From NCBI GenBank assembly GCA_013813345.1, contig JACCRW010000301.1:1-6303 (forward strand): a stretch of DNA of 6,303 bases. Direction: 5' to 3'. The DNA comes from Actinomycetota bacterium (GTDB lineage Bacteria > Actinomycetota > Thermoleophilia > Gaiellales > Gaiellaceae). This document shows, one piece after another, positions 1 through 5,356 of this stretch (its first letter is position 1; the number at the start of each line of letters is the position of its first letter). The position numbers were made by a program, and so were the translations under genes. The notes under the pieces are model-generated. The model had not been told where the DNA came from. It saw only the letters and a list, made by a program, of their open reading frames with translations, and made no database searches.

Positions 1-490
1 CCTTGAGGATGTCGTTCTGGACGGTTCCGCGGAGCGCGGCTCCCGGCACGCCCTGCTCCTCCGCGACCAGCTCGTAGAGTAGGAGCAGGAGGGAGGCGGG
101 AGCGTTGATCGTCATCGAGGTCGAGACCTCGCCGAGCGGGATCGCGTCGAAGAGGATCCGCATGTCCTCGAGCGAGTCGATCGCGACGCCCGTGCGCCCC
201 ACCTCACCGGCGGCGTGCGGGTCGTCCGAGTCGTAGCCGAGCTGGGTCGGCAGGTCGAAGGCGACGGAGAGCCCGGTCTGGCCGCGCTCGAGCAGGTAGC
301 GGAAGCGCTCGTTCGTCTCCTCCGCCGACGCGAAGCCCGCGTACTGCCGGATCGTCCACGGACGGCCCCGATACATGTCGGGATAGGGGCCACGCGTGTA
401 GGGAAACTCGCCCGGCTGCTCGCCCTCGCCGTAGACGGGCTCGAGTTCGATCCCGGACTCGGTCTCGCGCCCTGATTCCGTGCGAGCCAT
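1..490 (-). CDS. Methylmalonyl-CoA mutase, catalytic (large) subunit, N-terminal part
   Basis: This is the N-terminal 163 residues of an adenosylcobalamin-dependent acyl-CoA mutase; the gene runs off the left edge. The family interconverts methylmalonyl-CoA and succinyl-CoA in the cytoplasm, in propionate and branched-chain/odd-chain catabolism. Visible signatures are PYTRGPYPDMY (30-40), RPWTIRQYAGF (43-53), GLSVAFDLPTQLGYDSD (73-89), STSMTINAPA (123-132) and GTVQNDILK (155-163). Y36, M39, R43 and Y50 align with substrate-pocket residues Y75, M78, R82 and Y89 of the Propionibacterium enzyme. The tyrosine equivalent to Y89, which is Phe in isobutyryl-CoA mutase, favours a true methylmalonyl-CoA mutase. 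The short N-terminus resembles two-protein mutases, where the cobalamin-binding domain is a separate gene, but the C-terminus is not visible. The ATG at 490 has no Shine-Dalgarno sequence; a TACGAT box lies 7 bp upstream. It is divergent from the kinase gene with a 39-bp gap. Confidence 0.93.
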   Translation of the reverse strand, partial: MARTESGRETESGIELEPVYGEGEQPGEFPYTRGPYPDMYRGRPWTIRQYAGFASAEETNERFRYLLERGQTGLSVAFDLPTQLGYDSDDPHAAGEVGRTGVAIDSLEDMRILFDAIPLGEVSTSMTINAPASLLLLLYELVAEEQGVPGAALRGTVQNDILK

Positions 491-497
491 CGCGGCA

Positions 498-503
498 ATC
501 GTA
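498..503 (-). promoter_or_regulatory. Candidate -10 box (TACGAT) of a leaderless mutase transcript
   Basis: Read on the minus strand, TACGAT matches TAnnnT and ends 7 bp before the mutase ATG, so transcription could begin at or next to the start codon. No convincing -35 hexamer lies about 17 bp further upstream, and there is no Shine-Dalgarno sequence. The call rests on the box and its spacing, which recur at other genes in this window. Confidence 0.35.
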
Positions 504-529
504 GGCGTTGGGGCACGGGAGCGAGTTCG

Positions 530-2572
530 GTGCCAGCACGGTGGTCGGACGGACGCCGCTTGTACGACAATGAGCCCGTGCGGACTGCGCTGCGTCTGGA
601 TGCCTGGGGTCTCGCGCTTCTCGCCGTGGCGCTGATCGCAGGAGGGCTGGTGCTCGACCGGATCGCCGCCGGGCAGGACGTCGAGGAGGTCGGCAACGTC
701 TGGCTCTACCCCTGGCTCCTGGGAGCGGTCGCGGCGCCCGCCGCGGTGGGGGCTTTGATCGCCGCACGGCGGCCTCGCAACGCGATCGGCTGGGTTCTCG
801 TCGCCGGCGCTCTCTCGCTTGGCGTCGTGTTGGCCGCAACCCCGTATGCCTGGGTGGCGCTCGAGGCGCATCCAGGCTCGCTTCCGGGTGGCTCGTGGGC
901 GGCGCTTGTCTCATCGCTGTGGCCGGTCTTCTTCGCCTGGCCGCTCGCGATCGCGTTCGTCTTTCCAGACGGCCGACTGCCGTCTCGGCGGTGGCGCCCG
1001 TTCGCGCTCTTCGCGGCCGGCTCGATGGCCCTCCTGATGTTCGTGCTGGTGGTGGCGGAACAGCTCGAGGCGCCGTTCTCGGACGCGCCGAATCCGGTCC
1101 CGTTGCGCCTGCCCGACACGCTCGGCCTCGTGAGGCCCGTGGCCTGGCTGGCTGTCTTCGCGAGCCTCGTCGTCGGCGCAGCGGCGGTGCGGATTCGCTA
1201 CAGGCGCTCCGCGGGGATCGAGCGGCTGCAGCTCCTCTGGCTCGCCTACGCCGCCCTGCTGATCCCCTTGGGAGTCGTCGTCTTCCTCGCGCTCGGCGAA
1301 TCCGGCGACGCCGTGGTCGGCTTCCTGCTCGGGATGGAGGCGGCGGTGGCGATCGCGGTCGGCGTCGCAGTGATGCGCTACCGGCTGTACGAGATCGATC
1401 GGCTCCTCAACCGCACGCTGGTGTACGCGTTCTTGACCGCGGCACTCGGCCTCGTCTACGCCTCCGTCTCGCTCCTCGCCGGCGTCGCTCTGGGCCGGGG
1501 CTCGACCTGGGCGACGGCTCTCGCCATGCTCGTCGTCGCGATCGCGTTCGGGCGGCTGCGGAGTCGAGTGCAGGCCGCGGTCGATTGGCGCTTCGATCGC
1601 CCCCGCTACGAGGCTCTGCGGCGCGTGCGTGCGTTCGTCGAGGACGTCCGCGAGGGGCGGAGCGAGCCAGAGGACATCGGCGAGACGCTCGCCGCGGCCC
1701 TGCGTGACCGAAGCGCTGAGCTGCTCTTCCGGCTACCCGCGAGCGACGCCTATGCCGACAGTCTCGGCACGGTGGTTGAGCCGAGCGCCGACGATCGCTC
1801 TGTGACGACGGTGACGCACCGAGGGCAGGAGATCGGGCTGCTCCGGCACGCGCCCTCCCTGCTCGAGCGTCCCGACCTGCTCCGCAGCGTTCTCGCCGCT
1901 TCGAGCCTCGCAATCGAGATCGCCCGCCTCAGAGTCGGCGTGCGGCTCCAGCTCGCAGAGGTGGAGGAATCACGAGCGCGCGTCGTACGCGCCGGCTACG
2001 AGGAGCGCCGCCGGCTCGAGCGCGATCTTCACGACGGCGCCCAACAGCGGCTTGTGACGCTCGGGATCGTTCTGCGACGCCTCCAGCGGTCGCTCCCGCG
2101 AGAGGCGCGGATTCTCGGACCCGCGCTCGACTCGGCCGTCGAGGAGATCGGGCTTGCGATCGACGATCTCCGCACGATCGCCGCCGGCGTGCGGCCGCCA
2201 CGCCTCGACGAAGGGCTCGCTGCTGCGCTGGCCGACCTCGCGCGCGCTGCTCCCGTGCGGGTCGACGTGGAAGCCACCGGCGAACGGCTTCCCGCGGAGG
2301 TCGAGGCGGCCGCCTACTTCGTCGTCTGCGAAGCGGTCACGAACGCCGTCAAGCACGGGGAGCCGTCGCACGTCCGCGTCGACGCGGTGGTCGCGGACGG
2401 GGCTCTGCGGCTCGTCGTCGCGGATGACGGCCGCGGCGGTGCGACCCGCGCCACCGGAACCGGGCTCAGCGGCCTGACCGACCGCGTCGAGGCCCAGGGC
2501 GGCACGCTCCGCATCCACAGCCCTCGGGGCGCCGGCACGCGGATCGAGGCGGAGCTTCCATGCGGATCGTGA
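530..2572 (+). CDS. Membrane-bound NarL-family (HPK7) sensor histidine kinase
   Basis: This 680-residue kinase should autophosphorylate in response to an unknown signal and pass phosphate to the regulator encoded next. The N-terminal half has about ten hydrophobic segments (roughly 26-43, 58-79, 87-105, 123-145, 157-176, 203-221, 235-255, 261-282, 297-319, 326-341) and no sizeable extracellular domain, so sensing is probably within or at the membrane. FPDGRLPSRRWRP (145-157) and RYRLYEIDRLLNRTLVY (283-299) are motifs I associate with actinobacterial kinases of this type. A cytoplasmic linker (about 343-480) leads to the HisKA_3 dimerisation domain, with phospho-acceptor H501 in RDLHDGAQQRL. 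The HATPase domain has an N box (EAVTNAVKHG, N605), G1 box (DDGRGG, 632-637) and G2 box (GTGLSGL, 643-649). The GTG at 530 has GGGAG 8 bp upstream. An in-frame GTG at 578 is a serious alternative, giving 664 residues that begin just before the first membrane segment. Ligand unknown. Confidence 0.93.
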   Translation: MPARWSDGRRLYDNEPVRTALRLDAWGLALLAVALIAGGLVLDRIAAGQDVEEVGNVWLYPWLLGAVAAPAAVGALIAARRPRNAIGWVLVAGALSLGVVLAATPYAWVALEAHPGSLPGGSWAALVSSLWPVFFAWPLAIAFVFPDGRLPSRRWRPFALFAAGSMALLMFVLVVAEQLEAPFSDAPNPVPLRLPDTLGLVRPVAWLAVFASLVVGAAAVRIRYRRSAGIERLQLLWLAYAALLIPLGVVVFLALGESGDAVVGFLLGMEAAVAIAVGVAVMRYRLYEIDRLLNRTLVYAFLTAALGLVYASVSLLAGVALGRGSTWATALAMLVVAIAFGRLRSRVQAAVDWRFDRPRYEALRRVRAFVEDVREGRSEPEDIGETLAAALRDRSAELLFRLPASDAYADSLGTVVEPSADDRSVTTVTHRGQEIGLLRHAPSLLERPDLLRSVLAASSLAIEIARLRVGVRLQLAEVEESRARVVRAGYEERRRLERDLHDGAQQRLVTLGIVLRRLQRSLPREARILGPALDSAVEEIGLAIDDLRTIAAGVRPPRLDEGLAAALADLARAAPVRVDVEATGERLPAEVEAAAYFVVCEAVTNAVKHGEPSHVRVDAVVADGALRLVVADDGRGGATRATGTGLSGLTDRVEAQGGTLRIHSPRGAGTRIEAELPCGS

Positions 2573-3207
2573 TCGCCGAGGACACCGTCCTGCTCCGCGA
2601 GGGGCTCGCCGGGCTCCTCGAGGATGCCGGGCACGAAGTCGTCGCGCGGGTGGGGGATGCTGAGGCGCTGCTGGCAGTTGTCGCCGAGCACGAGCCCGAC
2701 CTCGCCGTCGTCGACGTTCGCATGCCGCCGGACTACAGCGACGAGGGCATGCGGGCGGCCGCCGAGATTCGGCGAGGGCACCCGGGTACCGCCGTCCTCG
2801 TCCTCTCGCAACATGTCGAGACCCGCCATGCGCTCGAGCTGGTCGCGAGCGGCGGCGGCTTCGGCTACCTGCTCAAGCACCGCGTGCTCGACGTCGACGA
2901 CTTCCTCGACGCCGCTCGACGTGTGAGCGAGGGGGGATCGGCGCTCGATCCTGCGGTCGTCGCCACGCTCGTCTCGCCGAGGCAGGAGGACGCGCTCGGC
3001 GAGTTGACCCCGCGCGAGCAGGAGGTGCTCGGGTTGATGGCCGAGGGACGCACGAACTCCGCGATCGCGAAGCGGCTCTGGCTGACGGAGAGAACCGTCG
3101 AGACGCACGTCCGCTCCATTCTCGGCAAGCTCGGCCTCCCGATCAGCGGGGACGATCACCGACGCGTCCTCGCGGTGCTGACCTACCTCCGCGCGTCCGC
3201 GGTCTGA
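2560..3207 (+). CDS. NarL/LuxR-family response regulator (REC + HTH)
   Basis: This 215-residue DNA-binding response regulator is the likely partner of the preceding kinase. The receiver domain (about 1-120) has the acidic pair E7/D8, phospho-acceptor D52 in VVDVRMPP, a switch Ser83 in VLVLSQ and conserved K106 in YLLKHRV. The loop after the phosphorylation site (PPDYSDEGMRAA) is a variant I associate with actinobacterial members of this family. The C-terminal LuxR-type helix-turn-helix spans about 147-193, from LTPREQEVLGLMAEG to TVETHVRSILGKLG. All key residues are intact. The ATG lies inside the kinase gene, so the two overlap by 13 bp. A GGAG sits just upstream at 2551-2554, consistent with translational coupling. 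A stem-loop follows the stop codon. Target genes cannot be told from the sequence. Confidence 0.95.
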   Translation: MRIVIAEDTVLLREGLAGLLEDAGHEVVARVGDAEALLAVVAEHEPDLAVVDVRMPPDYSDEGMRAAAEIRRGHPGTAVLVLSQHVETRHALELVASGGGFGYLLKHRVLDVDDFLDAARRVSEGGSALDPAVVATLVSPRQEDALGELTPREQEVLGLMAEGRTNSAIAKRLWLTERTVETHVRSILGKLGLPISGDDHRRVLAVLTYLRASAV

Positions 3208-3216
3208 GATCCCCGT

Positions 3217-3245
3217 ATAGGCACTGAGGTCAACTCAGTGCCTGT
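3217..3245 (+). terminator. Perfect stem-loop after the two-component operon, probable terminator
   Basis: AGGCACTGAG (3219-3228) and CTCAGTGCCT (3234-3243) form a perfect 10-bp stem around the 5-base loop GTCAA. One wobble pair (T3218-G3244) and an A-T pair (3217-3245) can extend it. It starts about ten bases after the response-regulator stop and precedes the next gene. No T-run follows, so it is not a classical intrinsic terminator. It could be a U-tract-less terminator, an mRNA-stabilising hairpin, a palindromic operator or one copy of a dispersed repeat. Confidence 0.5.
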
Positions 3246-3295
3246 CACGACGAGCGGGAATGGACACCGTCCTAGGTTGGAAACTGACCCCGACA

Positions 3296-3302
3296 GAGAG
3301 GA
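3296..3302 (+). promoter_or_regulatory. Shine-Dalgarno sequence that decides the start of the membrane protein gene
   Basis: GAGAGGA lies 5 bases upstream of the GTG at 3308. It is one of the best ribosome-binding sites in the window and favours this GTG over the in-frame ATG at 3260, which has only GGGA directly abutting it. A TAGGTT box at 3273-3278 could be a -10 element; it lies downstream of the ATG at 3260, which would then not be transcribed from this promoter. Confidence 0.5.
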
Positions 3303-3307
3303 ACGAC

Positions 3308-3940
3308 GTGGAGTCCAACCGGTTCGATCGCTTCCTGCCGCTTGCAGGAGTGCTGGCAGGGCTCCTCTTCCTCACCGGGCTGATCCTGCTGCGGAACGAT
3401 CCGCCAAGCGAGAGTGCCGTTGCCGAGACCTTCGCCTACTGGCAGGACAACAGAGGCCAACACCAGATCATCGCGCTCCTGCTCACGCCCTTGATGGCAT
3501 TCCTGTTGCTCTTCTTCGGCACCGGCCTGCGGCGTCGCCTCGAGCACGGGGGTGGTGGCTCCGGCCACGGCATGGTCGCCTTCGGCGGAGCGCTGCTCGC
3601 GGCTGTGACCTTTGCGCTCGTCGGCATGCTCGAAGCCGCGATGACGAATGCGGCGCACGAGGGCGAGCGGCAGGCCGTCTACACGCTCAACCAGCTCCAC
3701 TCCTACGACTGGCTCGGGTGGAATGCAGCCTTCGCGGCCATGCTGCTCGCAACCGGTCTCGGCGCGTGTCGCAATCGAATGCTGCCGACCTCGCTCTCGT
3801 GGGCGACGATCGTGATCGGCGCCTCGCTTCTGACCCCGGTCGGCTTCTTCGGCTTCATCCTCCTGCCTGTGTGGCTGATCGTGGTGGGGCTCTGGCTGAG
3901 TCGGGGGACGGAACGAGAGGGCGAGCCGGTCACAGGCTGA
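3308..3940 (+). CDS. Uncharacterised small integral membrane protein
   Basis: I do not recognise a specific function. From the GTG at 3308 the product is 210 residues with five or six predicted membrane segments (roughly 9-28, 53-73, 88-112, 134-152, and 164-197, long enough for one or two). The longest loop between segments 1 and 2 (about 29-52, RNDPPSESAVAETFAYWQDN) is polar. A basic stretch RRRLEH (75-80) and a glycine run (81-84) lie after segment 2. The pattern of segments with a Tyr-containing loop, GTGLRRRLE and a later LPTSLSW resembles small uncharacterised actinobacterial membrane proteins, some grouped near DUF4386. That is an impression, not a match. There is no signal peptide with a cleavage site and no catalytic motif. 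It stands between a hairpin and a toxin-antitoxin module and seems to be its own unit. An extended start at the ATG of 3260 would add 16 residues and is less likely. Confidence 0.8.
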   Translation: MESNRFDRFLPLAGVLAGLLFLTGLILLRNDPPSESAVAETFAYWQDNRGQHQIIALLLTPLMAFLLLFFGTGLRRRLEHGGGGSGHGMVAFGGALLAAVTFALVGMLEAAMTNAAHEGERQAVYTLNQLHSYDWLGWNAAFAAMLLATGLGACRNRMLPTSLSWATIVIGASLLTPVGFFGFILLPVWLIVVGLWLSRGTEREGEPVTG

Positions 3941-3965
3941 GAGGTTTTGCATGTCGCACGCGTGC

Positions 3966-3971
3966 TACGGT
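3966..3971 (+). promoter_or_regulatory. Candidate -10 box (TACGGT) of a leaderless toxin-antitoxin transcript
   Basis: TACGGT ends 6 bp before the ATG at 3978, which would put the transcription start on or beside the start codon. No Shine-Dalgarno sequence precedes that ATG. The nearest -35-like sequence, TTGCAT (3947-3952), is only 13 bp upstream, shorter than usual. Antitoxins of this family normally repress their own promoter, so the 37-bp gap before the gene is where an operator would be expected. Confidence 0.35.
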
Positions 3972-3977
3972 GCGTCG

Positions 3978-4232
3978 ATGGCGAGACGAATCAGCCAGCG
4001 CGAGCTGCGCAACGAAAGCGGCGAGATCATGCGTGCCCTGGATCGCGGAGAAACGTTCGTCGTCACCCGGAACGGCGTGCCTGTCGGCGAGCTGACGCCC
4101 GTGCGCCGACAGAGGTTTGTCGATTCCGCGACCTTTGTCGCTGCTTTCGCAGGCGCTCCTAGAATCGACTACGCGCGATTCCGCGCCGACGTCGACGCGT
4201 TCCTCGACCAGGACCCGACTCCGCGTGCCTGA
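3978..4232 (+). CDS. Type II antitoxin, Phd/YefM (prevent-host-death) family
   Basis: This 84-residue protein is the likely antitoxin for the PIN toxin encoded next. It would neutralise the toxin by direct binding and probably repress the operon. The N-terminal part (about 1-45) follows the Phd/YefM fold pattern: ISQRELRNESGEIMRALDRG (5-24), then a beta hairpin with FVVTRNGVPVGELTPV (27-42). The C-terminal tail (about 46-84) is acidic and aromatic (FVAAFAGAPRIDYARFRADV, 53-72), as expected for a toxin-binding segment. I chose the ATG at 3978 because the product then starts right at the conserved domain and a TACGGT box lies 6 bp upstream. An in-frame ATG at 3951 adds nine unconserved-looking residues. 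The 3' end overlaps the toxin gene by 8 bp. G+C looks somewhat lower than in flanking genes, which would fit mobile accessory DNA, but I have not measured it. Confidence 0.9.
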   Translation: MARRISQRELRNESGEIMRALDRGETFVVTRNGVPVGELTPVRRQRFVDSATFVAAFAGAPRIDYARFRADVDAFLDQDPTPRA

Positions 4233-4635
4233 GCCTCGCCATTCGCGCGGCCTCGTGGACACTTCGGTCGTCATCGATGCCGAAGGGATCGATCGAGATG
4301 CTCTACCGGCTCAGCTCGCCGTGTCCGCGGTGACGCTTGCCGAGCTTGCGGCCGGACCACACGCAGTCGTCGAACCGTCGGAGCGCGCGCGGCGCCAGGA
4401 GCAATTGCAGCGTGCAGAAGCAACGTTCGATCCGCTTCCCGTCGACGTCAACGTAGCTCGGGCTTACGGCCGTGTGTACGCGCACGTCGTCGCTGCGGGA
4501 CGAAAGCCGCGGGGGCGGAGAACGCTCGACCTGCTGATCGCGGCCACGGCTCTCGCAGCGGGATTGCCTCTGTATACGCGCAACGCCGCCGACTTCTCCG
4601 AGCTCGCCGGCCTGCTCGAGATCGTCGCGATCTGA
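4225..4635 (+). CDS. vapC: VapC-type PIN-domain toxin (ribonuclease)
   Basis: This 136-residue PIN-domain protein is the likely toxin of the module; VapC toxins are Mg2+-dependent RNases that cut tRNA or rRNA. The start is GLVDTSVVID (9-18), with first acidic residue D12. E40 lies in VTLAELAAG (36-44), and D102 in RRTLDLLIAATALAAGLPLY (98-117). YTRNAADF (117-124) provides N120 and D123. These are the usual PIN acidic positions, so the active site looks complete. I chose the GTG at 4225, which overlaps the antitoxin stop by 8 bp and has AGGA about 11 bp upstream; the frame is open further 5' to an ATG at 4117, but that part reads as an out-of-frame shadow of the antitoxin. Its stop is 2 bp from the stop of the convergent GntR gene. 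The RNA target cannot be read from the sequence. Confidence 0.9.
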   Translation: MPEPRHSRGLVDTSVVIDAEGIDRDALPAQLAVSAVTLAELAAGPHAVVEPSERARRQEQLQRAEATFDPLPVDVNVARAYGRVYAHVVAAGRKPRGRRTLDLLIAATALAAGLPLYTRNAADFSELAGLLEIVAI

Positions 4636-4637
4636 GG

Positions 4638-5294
4638 CTAGAGCGCGCCGCCGGCGTGCTCCAGCGCTTCGAGCGCGATCCGGCGGCCGGTGTCTATGTG
4701 GGCGCGGATCGCGGTCTGTGCCGCGGCGAGGTCGCCGGCCTCGAACGCGTCCACGATCGCGCCGTGCTCGGTCGCGAGGTAGGAGCCCGCCTCGAGCCGG
4801 CCGCCCCGAATCACCTGCATCATCAGGTTGACGGAGAGCTCGCGATAGAAGCGCGAGAGGAGCGCGTTCCCGGCGAGATCGACCTGGTGCTCGTGGAAGG
4901 CCGCGTTCGCGGCGTCCCACTCCTCGTGGGAAACGGCGTCTGCGGTCGACCCGAGCAGCTCGCGGAAGCGCTCGAGGCCTGATCGCGCCACCTTGCCGAC
5001 GGCCGCCTCGGCCGCTTGCAGCTCGAGCGCGCGACGGACGTCGTAGCCCTCGACGAGCGCGGCTGCCGTCAACGGGTTCACGTAGTAGCCGCGCCGCGAC
5101 TTGACGGAGAGCAGACCCTCCGAGACGAGGCGGGTGAGCGCGTGATGGACGGGGCTGCGGGAGACGCCGAGGTCGGCGGCGAGCTCGTGCAGGCTCACCT
5201 TCTCGCCCGGCCCGAGCTCGCGGCGGACGAGCTGTCGCTTCAGGTTCTCGTAGACCTGCTCGTTCAGGCTCGACCGGCTCAGCGTTACGACCAT
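4638..5294 (-). CDS. GntR-family transcriptional regulator, FadR/FCD subfamily
   Basis: This 218-residue cytoplasmic DNA-binding protein should respond to a small organic acid or similar ligand. The N-terminal winged helix-turn-helix (about 8-74) shows LNEQVYENLKRQLV (10-23), GPGEKVSLHELAADLGVSRS (28-47), PVHHALTRLVSEGLLS (48-63) and RGYYVNPL (68-75). The C-terminal FCD helical domain (about 80-212) keeps three histidines expected to bind a metal: H134 in NAAFHEHQVDLAGN, H178 in TEHGAIVDAFEAGD and H199 in AIRAHID. The position often occupied by Asp, four residues before the first His, is Asn130, a substitution I believe also occurs in other members. The ATG at 5294 is preceded by TTAGGAA, which could serve as a weak Shine-Dalgarno or a -10 box. 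The gene is divergent from moaDE across 62 bp and convergent with vapC across 2 bp. The ligand and regulon are unknown; autoregulation is common in the family. Confidence 0.93.
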   Translation of the reverse strand: MVVTLSRSSLNEQVYENLKRQLVRRELGPGEKVSLHELAADLGVSRSPVHHALTRLVSEGLLSVKSRRGYYVNPLTAAALVEGYDVRRALELQAAEAAVGKVARSGLERFRELLGSTADAVSHEEWDAANAAFHEHQVDLAGNALLSRFYRELSVNLMMQVIRGGRLEAGSYLATEHGAIVDAFEAGDLAAAQTAIRAHIDTGRRIALEALEHAGGAL

Positions 5295-5305
5295 CGGCGC
5301 GTTCC

Positions 5306-5315
5306 TAACATGTCA
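5306..5315. promoter_or_regulatory. Candidate operator palindrome in the GntR/moaDE intergenic region
   Basis: TAACATGTCA is an imperfect 10-bp palindrome with a perfect ACATGT core, lying 11 bp upstream of the GntR start codon. It overlaps the TTAGGA element that may drive that gene. A second symmetric element, GGGGC-AACC-GCCCC (5324-5337), lies between it and the moaDE promoter box. Either could bind the adjacent regulator; neither matches the common GntR consensus (GTnnnAC-like core) closely, so this is tentative. Confidence 0.2.
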
Positions 5316-5344
5316 GCCGCACCGGGGCAACCGCCCCTCCGGGA

Positions 5345-5350
5345 TACGCT
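5345..5350 (+). promoter_or_regulatory. Candidate -10 box (TACGCT) of a leaderless moaDE transcript
   Basis: TACGCT ends 6 bp before the GTG start at 5357, the same spacing as at the antitoxin gene. No Shine-Dalgarno sequence lies in the interval and no clear -35 hexamer is seen at the expected distance. Confidence 0.35.
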
Positions 5351-5356
5351 CGTGCG

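Noticed and set aside
204..914. A 236-codon minus-strand open frame spanning the mutase-kinase intergenic region
   Set aside because: It is out of frame with the unmistakable mutase reading frame on the same strand and consists mostly of Arg, Ala and Pro.
2314..3159. A 281-codon minus-strand open frame opposite the kinase end and the response regulator
   Set aside because: Both sense genes carry complete conserved motifs; the antisense product is low in pattern and matches nothing I recognise.
3238..4095. A 285-codon plus-strand open frame overlapping the membrane protein and antitoxin genes
   Set aside because: Its product is rich in Arg, Ala and Pro with no hydrophobic pattern or motif, and it starts inside the hairpin. 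It is an out-of-frame shadow of the 3308-3940 gene, which has a strong ribosome-binding site and membrane segments.
4117..4224. Upstream extension of the toxin frame to an ATG at 4117
   Set aside because: The extra 36 residues are Ser/Thr/Arg-rich, overlap the antitoxin gene out of frame and precede the conserved PIN start. The GTG at 4225 fits the usual short overlap.
5324..5337. GGGGC-AACC-GCCCC as an intrinsic terminator
   Set aside because: The stem is only 5 bp, no T-run follows, and it lies between two divergent promoters where no transcript needs to end. It is kept only as a possible operator element.
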